Of a stretch of 64,000 nt of DNA, positions 10,837 through 21,978 are shown in pieces (position 1 is the stretch's first letter; each line of letters starts with the position of its first letter). Where the stretch lies: contig NZ_CP019609.1 in assembly GCF_001998885.1 (NCBI RefSeq), forward strand, positions 310,001 to 374,000, written 5' to 3'. This DNA comes from Vagococcus penaei. Its GTDB lineage: Bacteria; Bacillota; Bacilli; Lactobacillales; Vagococcaceae. A program made the position numbers and the translations under genes. The notes below the pieces were generated by a model. It saw only the letters and a list, made by a program, of their open reading frames with translations, had not been told where the DNA came from and ran no database searches.

Positions 10837-10922
10837 AGTATCTTACCCTCCATTTAAAGATGTATCTTAGTCCAATAAATCATATCATAAAATTGATTTA
10901 TTCGATAGCATTTCATGCAAAA

Positions 10923-10962
10923 ATCAAGAAAAGAAAAGCCAAAAGCTCAATGCTTTGGCTTT
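10923..10962 (-). terminator. Hairpin/terminator between dnaK and dnaJ
   Basis: On the minus strand AAGCCAAAGC-ATTGA-GCTTTTGGCTT is followed by TTCTTTTCTT. It probably lowers transcription into dnaJ or stabilises the dnaK 3' end. Confidence 0.7.
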
Positions 10963-10985
10963 CTCTTATACTATGCACTTATGCC

Positions 10986-12839
<1,854 letters not shown>

Positions 12840-12875
12840 TTAAGTTTATTATTTTATGTAGTTAATCTATTTAAT

Positions 12876-13469
12876 TTATTGCGACACAACAACCATCGTT
12901 GGTCGTAAAATACGATCATTTAATTTATATCCTTTTTGCAAGACTTGCACAATTACATCAGAATCTTGGCCATCTTCAGCTGGTACTGTTTGGACAGCTT
13001 GATGCAAGTTAGGATCAAATGGATGACCCATAGCCTCAATTTCTTCAACATTGGCTTCTTTTAGGGCGTGTAGGATGCTCTCGCGAACCATCTCAATACC
13101 TTTTTTCATGCTTTCACCGTGATCATCAGTTACTTCAATAGCTAATGCACGATCCAAGTTATCTAACGCTGGTAGTAAATCTTTAGCTAAATCTTGTGCA
13201 CGATATTTTGCTGCTTCTTCGCGCTCCTTACGATTGCGATTACGCATATTAGCCATTTCGGCCTGTGCACGTAAAAACTTATCTTCCATTTCTTGTAGCT
13301 GTTCTGTTAATTCTGCTACTTGATTAATTTCAACTGATTCGTCATTGTTGCTTACATGATCATCTTGATTGTGTTGACAACAATTTTCAGATTGGCAACC
13401 ACACTTTTCTTCAGACACTTCTTCTTTCATTACGTCTTCTTGATGATTTGTTGTTTTTTCTTTACTCAA
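12876..13469 (-). CDS. grpE: Nucleotide exchange factor GrpE
   Basis: GrpE releases ADP from DnaK. A 197-residue protein with a disordered acidic N-terminus, a long coiled coil (about 50-110: [20 protein letters not shown]) and the conserved C-terminal beta domain ([31 protein letters not shown]). The start codon is TTG at 13469 with AAAGGAG 10 bp upstream; an out-of-frame ATG sits directly against that Shine-Dalgarno and leads to a stop after five codons. The N-terminal tail has an unusual Cys/His cluster ([11 protein letters not shown]). It lies 33 bp after hrcA. Confidence 0.97.
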   Translation of the reverse strand: MSKEKTTNHQEDVMKEEVSEEKCGCQSENCCQHNQDDHVSNNDESVEINQVAELTEQLQEMEDKFLRAQAEMANMRNRNRKEREEAAKYRAQDLAKDLLPALDNLDRALAIEVTDDHGESMKKGIEMVRESILHALKEANVEEIEAMGHPFDPNLHQAVQTVPAEDGQDSDVIVQVLQKGYKLNDRILRPTMVVVSQ

Positions 13470-13502
13470 CTTCAGCCATCTCCTTTCTATTAACGGGTTA
13501 TT

Positions 13503-14540
13503 TTACGACATATCTAAATTTCGATAATACGTTTCTAATTGGCCCGATACTTCAACGGTTAAAGTATCAATTAATCCTAACAATCGTGAATAGGACATTG
13601 TCGTCGGGCCAAGTAATGCGATGACACCACTACCGTGATTAGTGACATGATAGGTCGCCGTGATTAAACTCATATCTTTTAATAGTAGGTTACCTAACTC
13701 ATCCCCAATCCGAATAGCTTGATTAGACTGACTCGGTAAAATGAGTTCAGTTATTTGCTCACGGTCATTCAAAAAGGAATAGAGTGACTTAAACTGTTCC
13801 ACATTGGTCATATCAGTTGTGTCAAGCAAATTCATTCCGCCGCTGATGTAGACATCTTCATCAAATAATTGATGAAAAACGTGACCAAATAAAGCAAGCA
13901 TATCAGATGAATTAGAAAAATAACGCTGTAATACTAATGGTATTTCTGTTCGTAATTGCTGATAAACAGTAACTAAACTCTTACCAACTAAACGCTCAGT
14001 AATCACTCGTGTCATTTTTTCTAAATCTTCTACCGTAATCATCGCTGGTACTGCAAATACTTGACTTTCAACTGACCCCTTATCTGTGACTAAAATAGCT
14101 ATAAGCTGACTTCGATTTAATTGAATTAGTCGAAAATCTGTCAATCGCTTGTCCTTAACATCAGGACCTAATGAAAAAGCAGTGTAGTTAGTCAAATCCG
14201 ATAATATTTCCGCCGATAAAGCAAGAATCTCATCTGTGGCATTGTACGGTCTATCCAAAAGCTTTTTAATCTCGTATCGCTCGTCAACTGGTGGATTTGT
14301 TGGCTTCAATAAGTAGTCAACATAAAAACGATAGCCTTCAATCGATGGCATTCGACCCGATGAGGAGTGTACTTTTTGGATTAACCTCATATCTTCCAAT
14401 CTAACTAACTCATTTCGAATGGTCGCGGAGCTCGCGTTAATACCATTTTTCATTAATGTGTTAGAGCCAACAGGCATTTCGGTTTCAGTATATAAGTCAA
14501 CGAGTAGTTTAAAAATTGCAAGTTGTCTGTCACTGAGCAC
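13503..14540 (-). CDS. hrcA: Heat-inducible transcription repressor HrcA
   Basis: HrcA binds CIRCE operators and represses the class I heat-shock genes; GroEL keeps it active, so unfolded protein relieves repression. 345 residues. The N-terminal winged helix is LSDRQLAIFKLLVDLYTETE to SSATIRNELVRLEDM with the SSSGRMPSIEGYRFYVDYL signature, followed by a GAF-like domain and a C-terminal segment ending LGLIDTLTVEVSGQLETYY. GTG at 14540 is preferred: AAGG lies 8 bp upstream, and an earlier GTG three codons upstream overlaps it. It is the first gene of the operon and autoregulated through the sites directly upstream. Confidence 0.97.
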   Translation of the reverse strand: MLSDRQLAIFKLLVDLYTETEMPVGSNTLMKNGINASSATIRNELVRLEDMRLIQKVHSSSGRMPSIEGYRFYVDYLLKPTNPPVDERYEIKKLLDRPYNATDEILALSAEILSDLTNYTAFSLGPDVKDKRLTDFRLIQLNRSQLIAILVTDKGSVESQVFAVPAMITVEDLEKMTRVITERLVGKSLVTVYQQLRTEIPLVLQRYFSNSSDMLALFGHVFHQLFDEDVYISGGMNLLDTTDMTNVEQFKSLYSFLNDREQITELILPSQSNQAIRIGDELGNLLLKDMSLITATYHVTNHGSGVIALLGPTTMSYSRLLGLIDTLTVEVSGQLETYYRNLDMS

Positions 14541-14556
14541 TAATATCACCTTCTTT

Positions 14557-14583
14557 TTAGCACTCTTTAAATCTAAGTGCTAA
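14557..14583. promoter_or_regulatory. CIRCE operator, promoter-distal copy (one mismatch)
   Basis: TTAGCACTC-N9-AAGTGCTAA; the consensus right arm is GAGTGCTAA, so there is one mismatch. It lies between the -10 region and the hrcA start, where bound HrcA would block transcription. Confidence 0.93.
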
Positions 14584-14594
14584 CTACATTTATT

Positions 14595-14623
14595 AATATA
14601 CCAACTATTAAAATAAATGTCAA
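14595..14623 (-). promoter_or_regulatory. Main promoter of hrcA-grpE-dnaK-dnaJ
   Basis: On the minus strand TTGACA (14618-14623), a 17-bp spacer and TATATT (14595-14600) form a near-consensus vegetative promoter. It lies exactly between the two CIRCE elements. Confidence 0.88.
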
Positions 14624-14641
14624 TAGATATTACTCATTTTT

Positions 14642-14668
14642 TTAGCACTCAATAGCAAAGAGTGCTAA
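14642..14668. promoter_or_regulatory. CIRCE operator, upstream copy (perfect)
   Basis: TTAGCACTC-N9-GAGTGCTAA, a perfect 9-bp inverted repeat. It is immediately upstream of the -35 box, so the promoter is bracketed by two HrcA sites. Confidence 0.95.
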
Positions 14669-14744
14669 AAGTTCAAATAACCGCATATTTCTGCTCTGTG
14701 TAAGGCATTGAGACAACTCTTGAACTAACACTAAACTGTAGAAA

Positions 14745-14794
14745 TAAAGAAAACATATAACTATTAGTAGGTGCCTAATAATTCATATGTTTTC
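14745..14794 (-). terminator. Terminator downstream of hemW
   Basis: A long imperfect inverted repeat (GAAAACATAT...CTAATA / TATTAG...ATATGTTTTC) around loop GGCACCTA is followed on the minus strand by TTTATTTC. Confidence 0.65.
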
Positions 14795-14805
14795 AAATAC
14801 TTTCA

Positions 14806-15972
14806 TTATTTACTTAATAAAAATTGTTCAAATACATTATTACCTAAAATCAAACCTTGATTGCTTAGTGCTAGCCAATCACCATCTTGATTAAGTAATC
14901 CTTCTGCTAATAAACGCTTAACAGTTTCGCCATAAATTTGATTAAAGGATTGTTGGAATTTTTCTTCAAAATGTCTCATTGATACACCTTGACGTTTTCT
15001 TAAACCAAGGAACATTTCTTCTTCCATCTTGTTTTGTAAAGTCAAAACTTCCTCAGTAATGACCGGCAAGCTATTTTGCCGTAATGGCTCAAGATAATGT
15101 TGAATTGGCCCATGATTTTTATAGCGGATACCATTCAAATAGCCACTTGCACCGGCACCTAAGCCATAATATTCTTCATTATTCCAATACACTAAATTAT
15201 GTTGGCTTTCATGTCCAGGTTGTGCAAAATTGCTCACTTCATATTGTTCTTTACCAGCTGCCGTCATCCGTTCGATTGCTCGCTCAAACATGTCACCTTC
15301 GACATCTATTCCTGGTAAATGCAACCGACCTTGTCGCGCCCAATTGTAAAACATTGTTTTATTTTCTAAAATCAATGAGTACAATGAATAATGTGGTAAG
15401 TCTAATGCTAACGCCTTATCTAGTGTATCGTTAAAGCTTTCCATTGTTTGATTGGGTAAAGCATAAATCAAATCAATACTGACGTTTCTAAAATCAGCTT
15501 GCTCAAAAATAGCCATGGTATCAAAAACATCCTGTGCGGTGTGCTTGCGCCCAATTTTCTTTAATAAGCGATCATCAAAGGTTTGAACTCCCATTGATAA
15601 ACGATTCACACCATAATTTTGTAGAACACGTAATTTATCAAGTGTTAAATCTCCAGGATTCGCTTCAACCGTAAATTCATTTTTCTCATCAAATGGTAGC
15701 TCAGATCGAATTCCTGCTAATAAGACATCTAGTTGTTTAGCAGATAAAGATGTCGGTGTTCCACCACCAATATAAATCGTTCGAGTATCACTAGCTGGAT
15801 GAGCTTCCCGCAATAATCTTGTCTCTTTAATCAATGCTTGAATATACTCATCAACTGGTTGCCCTTCAATAAAAACTTTATTAAAATCACAATAAAAACA
15901 GATATGCTCGCAAAACGGAATATGGATATAAGCGGACAATTCTTTTGTGGGTAATGTATTGTCTTTTGTCAT
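14806..15972 (-). CDS. hemW: HemW-like radical SAM protein (heme chaperone family)
   Basis: A 388-residue radical SAM protein of the HemW family, long mis-annotated as oxygen-independent coproporphyrinogen III oxidase; HemW proteins bind and transfer heme. The [4Fe-4S] cluster motif is CEHICFYC (Cys21, Cys25, Cys28) in HIPFCEHICFYCDFN. The SAM-binding segments are IYIGGGTPTSLS and TVEANPGDL, and the family signature NRLSMGVQTFDDRLLKKIGR is present. The C-terminal HemN_C domain contains EEEMFLGLRKRQGV. It lies upstream of hrcA, a neighbourhood common in Firmicutes, but has its own terminator. Start at 15972 follows GGAGAG. Confidence 0.93.
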   Translation of the reverse strand: MTKDNTLPTKELSAYIHIPFCEHICFYCDFNKVFIEGQPVDEYIQALIKETRLLREAHPASDTRTIYIGGGTPTSLSAKQLDVLLAGIRSELPFDEKNEFTVEANPGDLTLDKLRVLQNYGVNRLSMGVQTFDDRLLKKIGRKHTAQDVFDTMAIFEQADFRNVSIDLIYALPNQTMESFNDTLDKALALDLPHYSLYSLILENKTMFYNWARQGRLHLPGIDVEGDMFERAIERMTAAGKEQYEVSNFAQPGHESQHNLVYWNNEEYYGLGAGASGYLNGIRYKNHGPIQHYLEPLRQNSLPVITEEVLTLQNKMEEEMFLGLRKRQGVSMRHFEEKFQQSFNQIYGETVKRLLAEGLLNQDGDWLALSNQGLILGNNVFEQFLLSK

Positions 15973-16144
15973 TCTATAATCTCTCCTAAATTTGTTAATA
16001 CCAAACGACTATGTCGCTACCCCGATTAATCAATAGGTTAGCCCAATCAAATTATTTACAATCATCTGACACGTCTCCCAATTCTACCACAATTAAAAAG
16101 AGGATTATAGTAACGAGCATATCATACTTCTTATCTAGTTTATT

Positions 16145-16963
<819 letters not shown>

Positions 16964-16967
16964 TTAG

Positions 16968-17075
16968 CTAACTCTGTGTATTATTAAGTTTCATCGACTA
17001 ATAATACAATTATTATTAACTACCTCCTTTTTATTCTTATAGTCATTATAAACCTAAATACCCCGTTTAAATCAA
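16968..17075 (-). promoter_or_regulatory. Leader and promoter region of the SDR gene: dyad, -10, orphan ribosome binding site
   Basis: Reading on the minus strand there is a dyad ATACCC-N18-GGGTAT (about 17051-17087), a TATAAT-type -10 some 10 bp downstream, then a perfect AAAGGAGG (17024-17031) with no ORF at normal spacing. An AATAATAATTG/TATTATTA hairpin follows, then an 8-codon frame (ATG 16994 to TAG 16968, peptide MKLNNTQS). The -10 and dyad are plausible promoter and operator elements; the leader peptide is speculative. Confidence 0.4.
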
Positions 17076-17137
17076 GCAAAAGGGTATAAATTAACTATTT
17101 TTTCACATTTGTTCATGAAAAAGGCGTAATTACGATT

Positions 17138-17176
17138 AAAAAAAGACATTAGATCGTATAAAACAATCTAATGTCC
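17138..17176 (-). terminator. Terminator downstream of ribF
   Basis: On the minus strand GACATTAGATTG, an AT loop and GATCTAATGTC are followed by seven T. It closes the truB-ribF operon. Confidence 0.8.
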
Positions 17177-17186
17177 ATCAACCTAT

Positions 17187-18122
17187 TTAATTAAAATATG
17201 TGCGAGTATGCTCTTCATCCATCTGCAATTGCTTGATTAAACCGTCCATACCTGAAAACTTCATTTCTGGACGTAAAAAATGGTTCCATTGGACAGCAAC
17301 GTGTTCACCGTAGATATCTTGATTAAAATCAAGGATGTTCACTTCAATAGTCATTGGTCGATCTTTTTCGAATGTAATATTGTGACCAATTTGCGCCATG
17401 CCATTGTACCATTGATTAGCAACTTTAATTTTAACCGCATAGACACCAACTTTTGGAATCAAAGACTGAAATGTCGGTTTAATATTAGCAGTAGGATAGC
17501 CTAATAAACGCCCTCGCTTATCTCCATGAACGACGATACCATCAATTTCATAAGGATAGCCTAAAAAATGATTCACGTCTTCCATTTGACCATCAGCCAT
17601 CATTTGCCGTACATTGGTTGAACTAATTTTTAAATCAGCTTCTTTCTTTTCCGAGACAGTCACGACTTCAAATCGACCTTTCGCATAATTTGGCAATGTC
17701 TGCATATTGGCTACGTCTGCTTTTCCATAAGTATAATCAAAACCTGCCACTGCAATTTTAGCATTTAAGCCCACAATATATTGATCCACAAAATCTTGCG
17801 GTGACAAACTAGCAAATGACGAGGTAAACTCAACAACATATAAATAATCAACGCCCAATTTAGCCATTAATTTAGCCTTCTGCTCAACTGTTGTTAAATA
17901 TTTTATTTGTGAGACGTCAACTTTTTGAAAGACAACTGACGGATGATGATTGAATGTCATCAATGCCAATTTTAATCCTTTTTTATTTGCTTCTTCACGA
18001 GCTATTCGAATCACTTCTTGATGACCTCGATGGACACCATCAAAAAAACCTAAAGCTAACACAACATCATCTGACGGAATTTGATTCTTCCGATACGGAT
18101 GATGAATATCAATCACTTTCAT
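17187..18122 (-). CDS. ribF: Bifunctional riboflavin kinase/FAD synthetase
   Basis: It phosphorylates riboflavin to FMN and adenylates FMN to FAD. 311 residues. The N-terminal adenylyltransferase domain (1-180) has the nucleotidyltransferase signature LGFFDGVHRGHQEVI and ISSTNVRQMMADG. The C-terminal kinase domain (about 185-305) has HGDKRGRLLGYPTANI (the GxPTAN substrate loop) and a VNILDFNQDIYGE segment. It follows truB by 14 bp, the conserved truB-ribF arrangement downstream of translation genes in Firmicutes. The usual partners (infB, rbfA) are not in this window. Confidence 0.97.
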   Translation of the reverse strand: MKVIDIHHPYRKNQIPSDDVVLALGFFDGVHRGHQEVIRIAREEANKKGLKLALMTFNHHPSVVFQKVDVSQIKYLTTVEQKAKLMAKLGVDYLYVVEFTSSFASLSPQDFVDQYIVGLNAKIAVAGFDYTYGKADVANMQTLPNYAKGRFEVVTVSEKKEADLKISSTNVRQMMADGQMEDVNHFLGYPYEIDGIVVHGDKRGRLLGYPTANIKPTFQSLIPKVGVYAVKIKVANQWYNGMAQIGHNITFEKDRPMTIEVNILDFNQDIYGEHVAVQWNHFLRPEMKFSGMDGLIKQLQMDEEHTRTYFN

Positions 18123-18136
18123 TATTCACTACTCCT

Positions 18137-19054
18137 TTAATCATTTCGAAATACTTTTATTGGTTTAATTAATCCAGTTTTAGTTGGATGACTAGCATAT
18201 ATACAACGCGCAGACTCTTGATAGAAAATAGCAACCGGTTCATCAGAAACGACCGTGCCAAAATAATCATTTGGTAAAATAGCGCCATTTTTAACTTTAG
18301 CATATTGAGCTTCAGTTATATCGAGTCGTTTAAATTCACTTAGTGCGGTTTCAAGAGCAAAGAACGTTTCTTCAATCTTACCATTACTTACAATTTCTTG
18401 AACTTCTTCAAGTGTCAAACTATCAACAGCTGTATAGCCCCCACTACTTAAACGGGTTAAATCCGACATATGCGCAGCAACACCCAATTTTTTCCCAGTA
18501 TCTACTGCTAATGTCCGGACATATGTTCCTTTGCCACATTCGACTTCAAACGACCATTTTTGCGTTTGAGTATGCGCATCATAAATTATATCACTCGTTC
18601 TTTGATAACGATAAATTTGAGCTTGTCGGATTGGTCGCTCCACAGTTTCACCCGCACGAGCATATTCGTATAAGCGTTTACCATTAACTTTAACAGCCGA
18701 ATACATCGGAGGTTGTTGATTAATTGTCCCCACAAAGCTTGCGATGGCCTCATCTATCACTTTTTCTGCGAAAGGGGTAGTGATTGGCGTTTCCTCAATG
18801 ACTGCACCACTCTTATCTTCTGTCTCAGTAGAAAAGCCTAATGTAACCTCCCCTTGATAGACCTTACGTGAATCTTGCAAATATTCAACAACTTTTGTTG
18901 CGCGTCCGACACAAATTGGTAATACGCCATCGACATCAGGATCAAGCGTGCCACTATGTCCAACTTTTTTAGTTTTTAATATTTTTCGTAGTTTAAACAC
19001 GCAATCATGACTTGTCATGCCACGTGGTTTCCATAATGGTATAATTCCGTTCAT
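18137..19054 (-). CDS. truB: tRNA pseudouridine(55) synthase TruB
   Basis: It converts U55 in the T-loop of tRNAs to pseudouridine. 305 residues. The active-site motif GHSGTLDPDVDGVLP contains the catalytic Asp (residue 38), preceded by the family start GIIPLWKPRGMTSHD. The second core motif is QPPMYSAVKVNGKRLYEYAR, and VECGKGTYVRTLAVDTGKKL is the third. GGGAG lies upstream of the ATG. It forms an operon with ribF and faces away from the amino-acid transporter, sharing a 240-bp intergenic region. Confidence 0.98.
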   Translation of the reverse strand: MNGIIPLWKPRGMTSHDCVFKLRKILKTKKVGHSGTLDPDVDGVLPICVGRATKVVEYLQDSRKVYQGEVTLGFSTETEDKSGAVIEETPITTPFAEKVIDEAIASFVGTINQQPPMYSAVKVNGKRLYEYARAGETVERPIRQAQIYRYQRTSDIIYDAHTQTQKWSFEVECGKGTYVRTLAVDTGKKLGVAAHMSDLTRLSSGGYTAVDSLTLEEVQEIVSNGKIEETFFALETALSEFKRLDITEAQYAKVKNGAILPNDYFGTVVSDEPVAIFYQESARCIYASHPTKTGLIKPIKVFRND

Positions 19055-19116
19055 TTAAACGCTCCCTTATAAAAAATTCTCTATCATTATAACACAGTTC
19101 AGTCACTAGGTAATGA

Positions 19117-19130
19117 TATAAGCGCTTGCA
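19117..19130. promoter_or_regulatory. Candidate cre (CcpA) site between truB and the amino-acid transporter
   Basis: TATAAGCGCTTGCA matches 13 of 14 positions of the cre consensus TGWAARCGYTWNCW. It lies 62 bp upstream of truB and 167 bp upstream of the binding-protein gene. Which gene it serves is unclear. Confidence 0.4.
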
Positions 19131-19296
19131 CGTTATTATACAATATTGTTTTTATTTTTAGTTAAAAACCTTTTAATCACACACTTTTAAAACCGTCAAT
19201 CCATAATTCCTCTAGTAATCACACAAAAAAACTAGTCAATTGACTTTTCTTCGTTATAATCAAAAGCGTATTAATTAAAGAAAGAGGTTTTTCATT

Positions 19297-20138
19297 GTGA
19301 AAAAAAATTAATTGCATTATTATCTATTGTAACACTAACAACTCTAGCTGCGTGTGGTAAACAAACATCTGATACCACCCAATCTAAGAAAGAGTCTGAA
19401 AATACGGATAAAAAAGAGTGGGTTGTTGCAACCTCAGGAACACTTTTCCCATCATCTTACTACAATGATGACAATAAATTAACCGGCTACGATGTTGAAA
19501 TCGTTAATGAGTTGGCAAAACGGTTGGACAAAAAAGTAACCTATAAAGAATATAATGTTGACGGTATGTTAACATCTGTCCAAAAAGGCTCGGCCGACTT
19601 TGCAGCTAATGATTTTTCTTTATCTGGTAAACGTAAAGACAAATTTGCTTTGTCAATTCCCATTAAATACTCATTTGGTAGTATGATTGTCCGTGAATCA
19701 GATGATTCTGGCATTAAGTCCCTAAATGATTTAAAAGGTAAAAAATCGGCTGGTGAAGCTACGACATCTTATATGAAAATCGCAGAAAAAAAAGGTGCTG
19801 AGCTTGTCAGCTACGACAATGCAACAAATGATCAGTATCTAACTGATGTTGCAAATGGACGGACAGATGTTATCTTGAATGATTACTACAAACAAAAAAT
19901 GGCTATTCAAGCCATGCCTGAGATTCCAGTTAAAATTTTAGAAGACGTTTATTTTAACGAAGAACAAAGCGGATTGCTCTTTAAAAAAGAGAATGTTGCC
20001 TTACGTGAAGAAATCGACCGCCAATTGGAAGCCATGAAGAAAGACGGTACATTGAAAAAACTTTCTGAACAGTTTTTCCAAGCCGATGTCCTTGAAAAAC
20101 CAGACGTAACGATTACAGAAACCATTGCAGTTGACTAA
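19297..20138 (+). pseudogene. Amino-acid ABC transporter substrate-binding lipoprotein, start codon out of frame
   Basis: A family 3 solute-binding protein for a polar amino acid. The body has VVATSGTLFPSSYYNDDNKL, TGYDVEIVNELAKRLDKKV, a GKKSAGEATTSYM segment and DVYFNEEQSGLLFKKEN. GTG at 19297 (AAAGAGG upstream) should be followed by MKKKLIALLSIVTLTTLAAC, a lipoprotein signal with lipobox LAAC, but the A-run after it is 8 long where 9 are needed, so the GTG is out of frame. No ATG/GTG/TTG lies in the correct frame until TTG at 19512, which would delete the signal peptide. Homopolymer error or an OFF phase state. Confidence 0.85.
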
Positions 20139-20140
20139 CG

Positions 20141-20815
20141 ATGCTTATGACGTACATACCTACACTTGATATGACACTATTTTTCGAATCAATCCCTTTT
20201 GTTTTACAAGGGCTTCCTTATACGATACTCATTAGTTTATTATCGTTTCTTTTTGGAAATATAATCGGCCTAATATTAACAACATTATCCATGGTTAAAA
20301 TAAAACCTTTGACGTTATTAATCCGTTTTTACATCTCCTTTTTACGTGGGACACCTGGAATTGTCTTACTATTTATTTTATACTTTGGCTTACCTATTCA
20401 ATTACACCCAGTTGTCGCTGCGATTATTTGTTTCAGTTTAAGTAGTAGTGCTTTCTTAGTTGAAATTTACCGTGGTGCCATCTACGGTGTCGATAAAGGA
20501 CAATGGGAAGCAGCAACGGCACTTGGTTTACCTTTTTTAAAAATTATGCAAAAAATTATTTTGCCGCAAGCCATGCGACTGGCTATTCCATCACTAGGAA
20601 ATGTTGCTGTCGATATATTAAAAGGCTCATCACTAGCCGCAATGATTACCGTTCCAGATATTTTTCAAAAAGCCAAAATTGTTGGTGGTCGTGAATTTGA
20701 TTTTCTAACTATGTATCTACTGGTAGCATGTATTTACTGGATACTATGTTTGCTAATCAACTTTATTCAACAGCGTCTCGAAAAGCGCTTCAATCAATTC
20801 TATCAACAAGCTTAA
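20141..20815 (+). CDS. Amino-acid ABC transporter permease (His/Glu/Gln/Arg family)
   Basis: A 224-residue inner-membrane permease with about five TM helices. The cytoplasmic EAA loop that docks the ATPase is clear: EAATALGLPFLKIMQKIILP. It starts 2 bp after the binding-protein stop with no evident Shine-Dalgarno, suggesting translational coupling. No ATP-binding subunit follows; a terminator does, so an ATPase encoded elsewhere would be required. Substrate unknown; the family carries glutamine, glutamate, arginine, histidine or cystine. Confidence 0.93.
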   Translation: MLMTYIPTLDMTLFFESIPFVLQGLPYTILISLLSFLFGNIIGLILTTLSMVKIKPLTLLIRFYISFLRGTPGIVLLFILYFGLPIQLHPVVAAIICFSLSSSAFLVEIYRGAIYGVDKGQWEAATALGLPFLKIMQKIILPQAMRLAIPSLGNVAVDILKGSSLAAMITVPDIFQKAKIVGGREFDFLTMYLLVACIYWILCLLINFIQQRLEKRFNQFYQQA

Positions 20816-20860
20816 AAAAATAGTTGCCCCTAACCTTTAGCAGTGGGGCAACTATTTTTT
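20814..20860. terminator. Bidirectional terminator between the permease and pepA genes
   Basis: AAAAAAATAGTTGCCCC / GGGGCAACTATTTTTT is a strong GC-cored stem with A- and T-tracts on both sides, serving both convergent genes. Confidence 0.92.
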
Positions 20861-20861
20861 A

Positions 20862-21953
20862 TTAATCAAGTGGATGTAACAGATGGTTTAGTCGTGATTC
20901 AGTTAGTGAACGCAATAGAGCTAGTACTAATTCTTTAGCGGCAAGATAATCGTCTAGCGATACATAACAATGATGTGTATGGGCATAACGTACAGGAATA
21001 CCCACAACAATAGCTGGCGCCCCATTATACCGCGTAATTGCTGCACCGTTTGTTCCACCACCACTACGCACCGATACTTGGACTGGAATTTGATGTTCTT
21101 TTGCAATATCTAATGCGTACTGTTGCCATTCTGGATTGGTAATCATCGAGACATCAAAATAACGTAACATAGGACCTTGATTAAGGGCCGATTGAACCAA
21201 GAACTCATCAACTGATGTATCGTCGGCTGGACAACCTTCAAACACAATCGCTAAATCAGGTTTTACCCGCTTTGCCGCTACTTCAGCTCCGCGCAAACCA
21301 ACTTCTTCCTGTGAAGTTAACGTACCAACAACATCATAAGCAGCATCCCTTAATTCATCAGATGCTAACTCAGCCAATACTTCCATCAAACAAGCAACAC
21401 CTATCCGACAATCGAAAGCTTTACCAGTAAAAAGTCCATTGCGTTCATTAAATGAACACTCAACATCAGGAACTATCGGTGAACCAATTGTCACACCATA
21501 ATCAGTTAGTACTTCTTCTTTCGAGGAAGCACCGACATCAATTGCTAGAGATTGCATCGAAACGCCCTGCGCTCTTTCCGTCTCTGTCATAAAATGTGGT
21601 GGTTTACTGGTAATAATACCCGAGATGTATTCTCCACTACTATTACGAATTTTAACTTTTTGAGCAGCTAAATTGCTAGGAATCCAACCACCAACTGGTA
21701 AAAATTGAATTAATCCATTTGGCTTAATCGCTTGAACAATTAACCCCACTTCATCGCTGTGCGCATCTAATTGAATCAGCGGCCGATTCCAACTATTTTT
21801 AGGTAATTCAACATATAAATTTTTCAAACTATCGGTATGTGTATCACCAATTTTCTGCCAATCTTCTCGCACAAAACGGACAACGTCATCTTCAAAACCT
21901 GACACACCAGGTAAATCAGATAACTGCTTAATTCGCTCAATTTGCTTTTTCAT
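20862..21953 (-). CDS. M42 family metallopeptidase (glutamyl aminopeptidase-like)
   Basis: A 363-residue cytosolic di-zinc aminopeptidase of the PepA/FrvX/TET group, which trims N-terminal residues (often Glu/Asp) from peptides. Metal ligands and catalytic residues are visible: LDAHSDEVG (His, Asp), GKAFDCRIG (bridging Asp), LTSQEEVGLRGA (catalytic Glu pair), IVFEGCPADD, and RYAHTHHCYVSLDD (last His). ATG at 21953 has AGGAGG 7 bp upstream. It lies 22 bp downstream of an oxidoreductase gene, likely co-transcribed. Exact specificity is not determined. Confidence 0.9.
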   Translation of the reverse strand: MKKQIERIKQLSDLPGVSGFEDDVVRFVREDWQKIGDTHTDSLKNLYVELPKNSWNRPLIQLDAHSDEVGLIVQAIKPNGLIQFLPVGGWIPSNLAAQKVKIRNSSGEYISGIITSKPPHFMTETERAQGVSMQSLAIDVGASSKEEVLTDYGVTIGSPIVPDVECSFNERNGLFTGKAFDCRIGVACLMEVLAELASDELRDAAYDVVGTLTSQEEVGLRGAEVAAKRVKPDLAIVFEGCPADDTSVDEFLVQSALNQGPMLRYFDVSMITNPEWQQYALDIAKEHQIPVQVSVRSGGGTNGAAITRYNGAPAIVVGIPVRYAHTHHCYVSLDDYLAAKELVLALLRSLTESRLNHLLHPLD

Positions 21954-21978
21954 CAAACAACCTCCTACGTTTAATCAA

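Noticed and set aside
17040-17090. A sigma-B-like GGGTAT promoter upstream of the glucose dehydrogenase
   Set aside because: No GTTT box at 12-14 bp, and Lactobacillales of this type lack SigB; the GGGTAT is better explained as one arm of a dyad.
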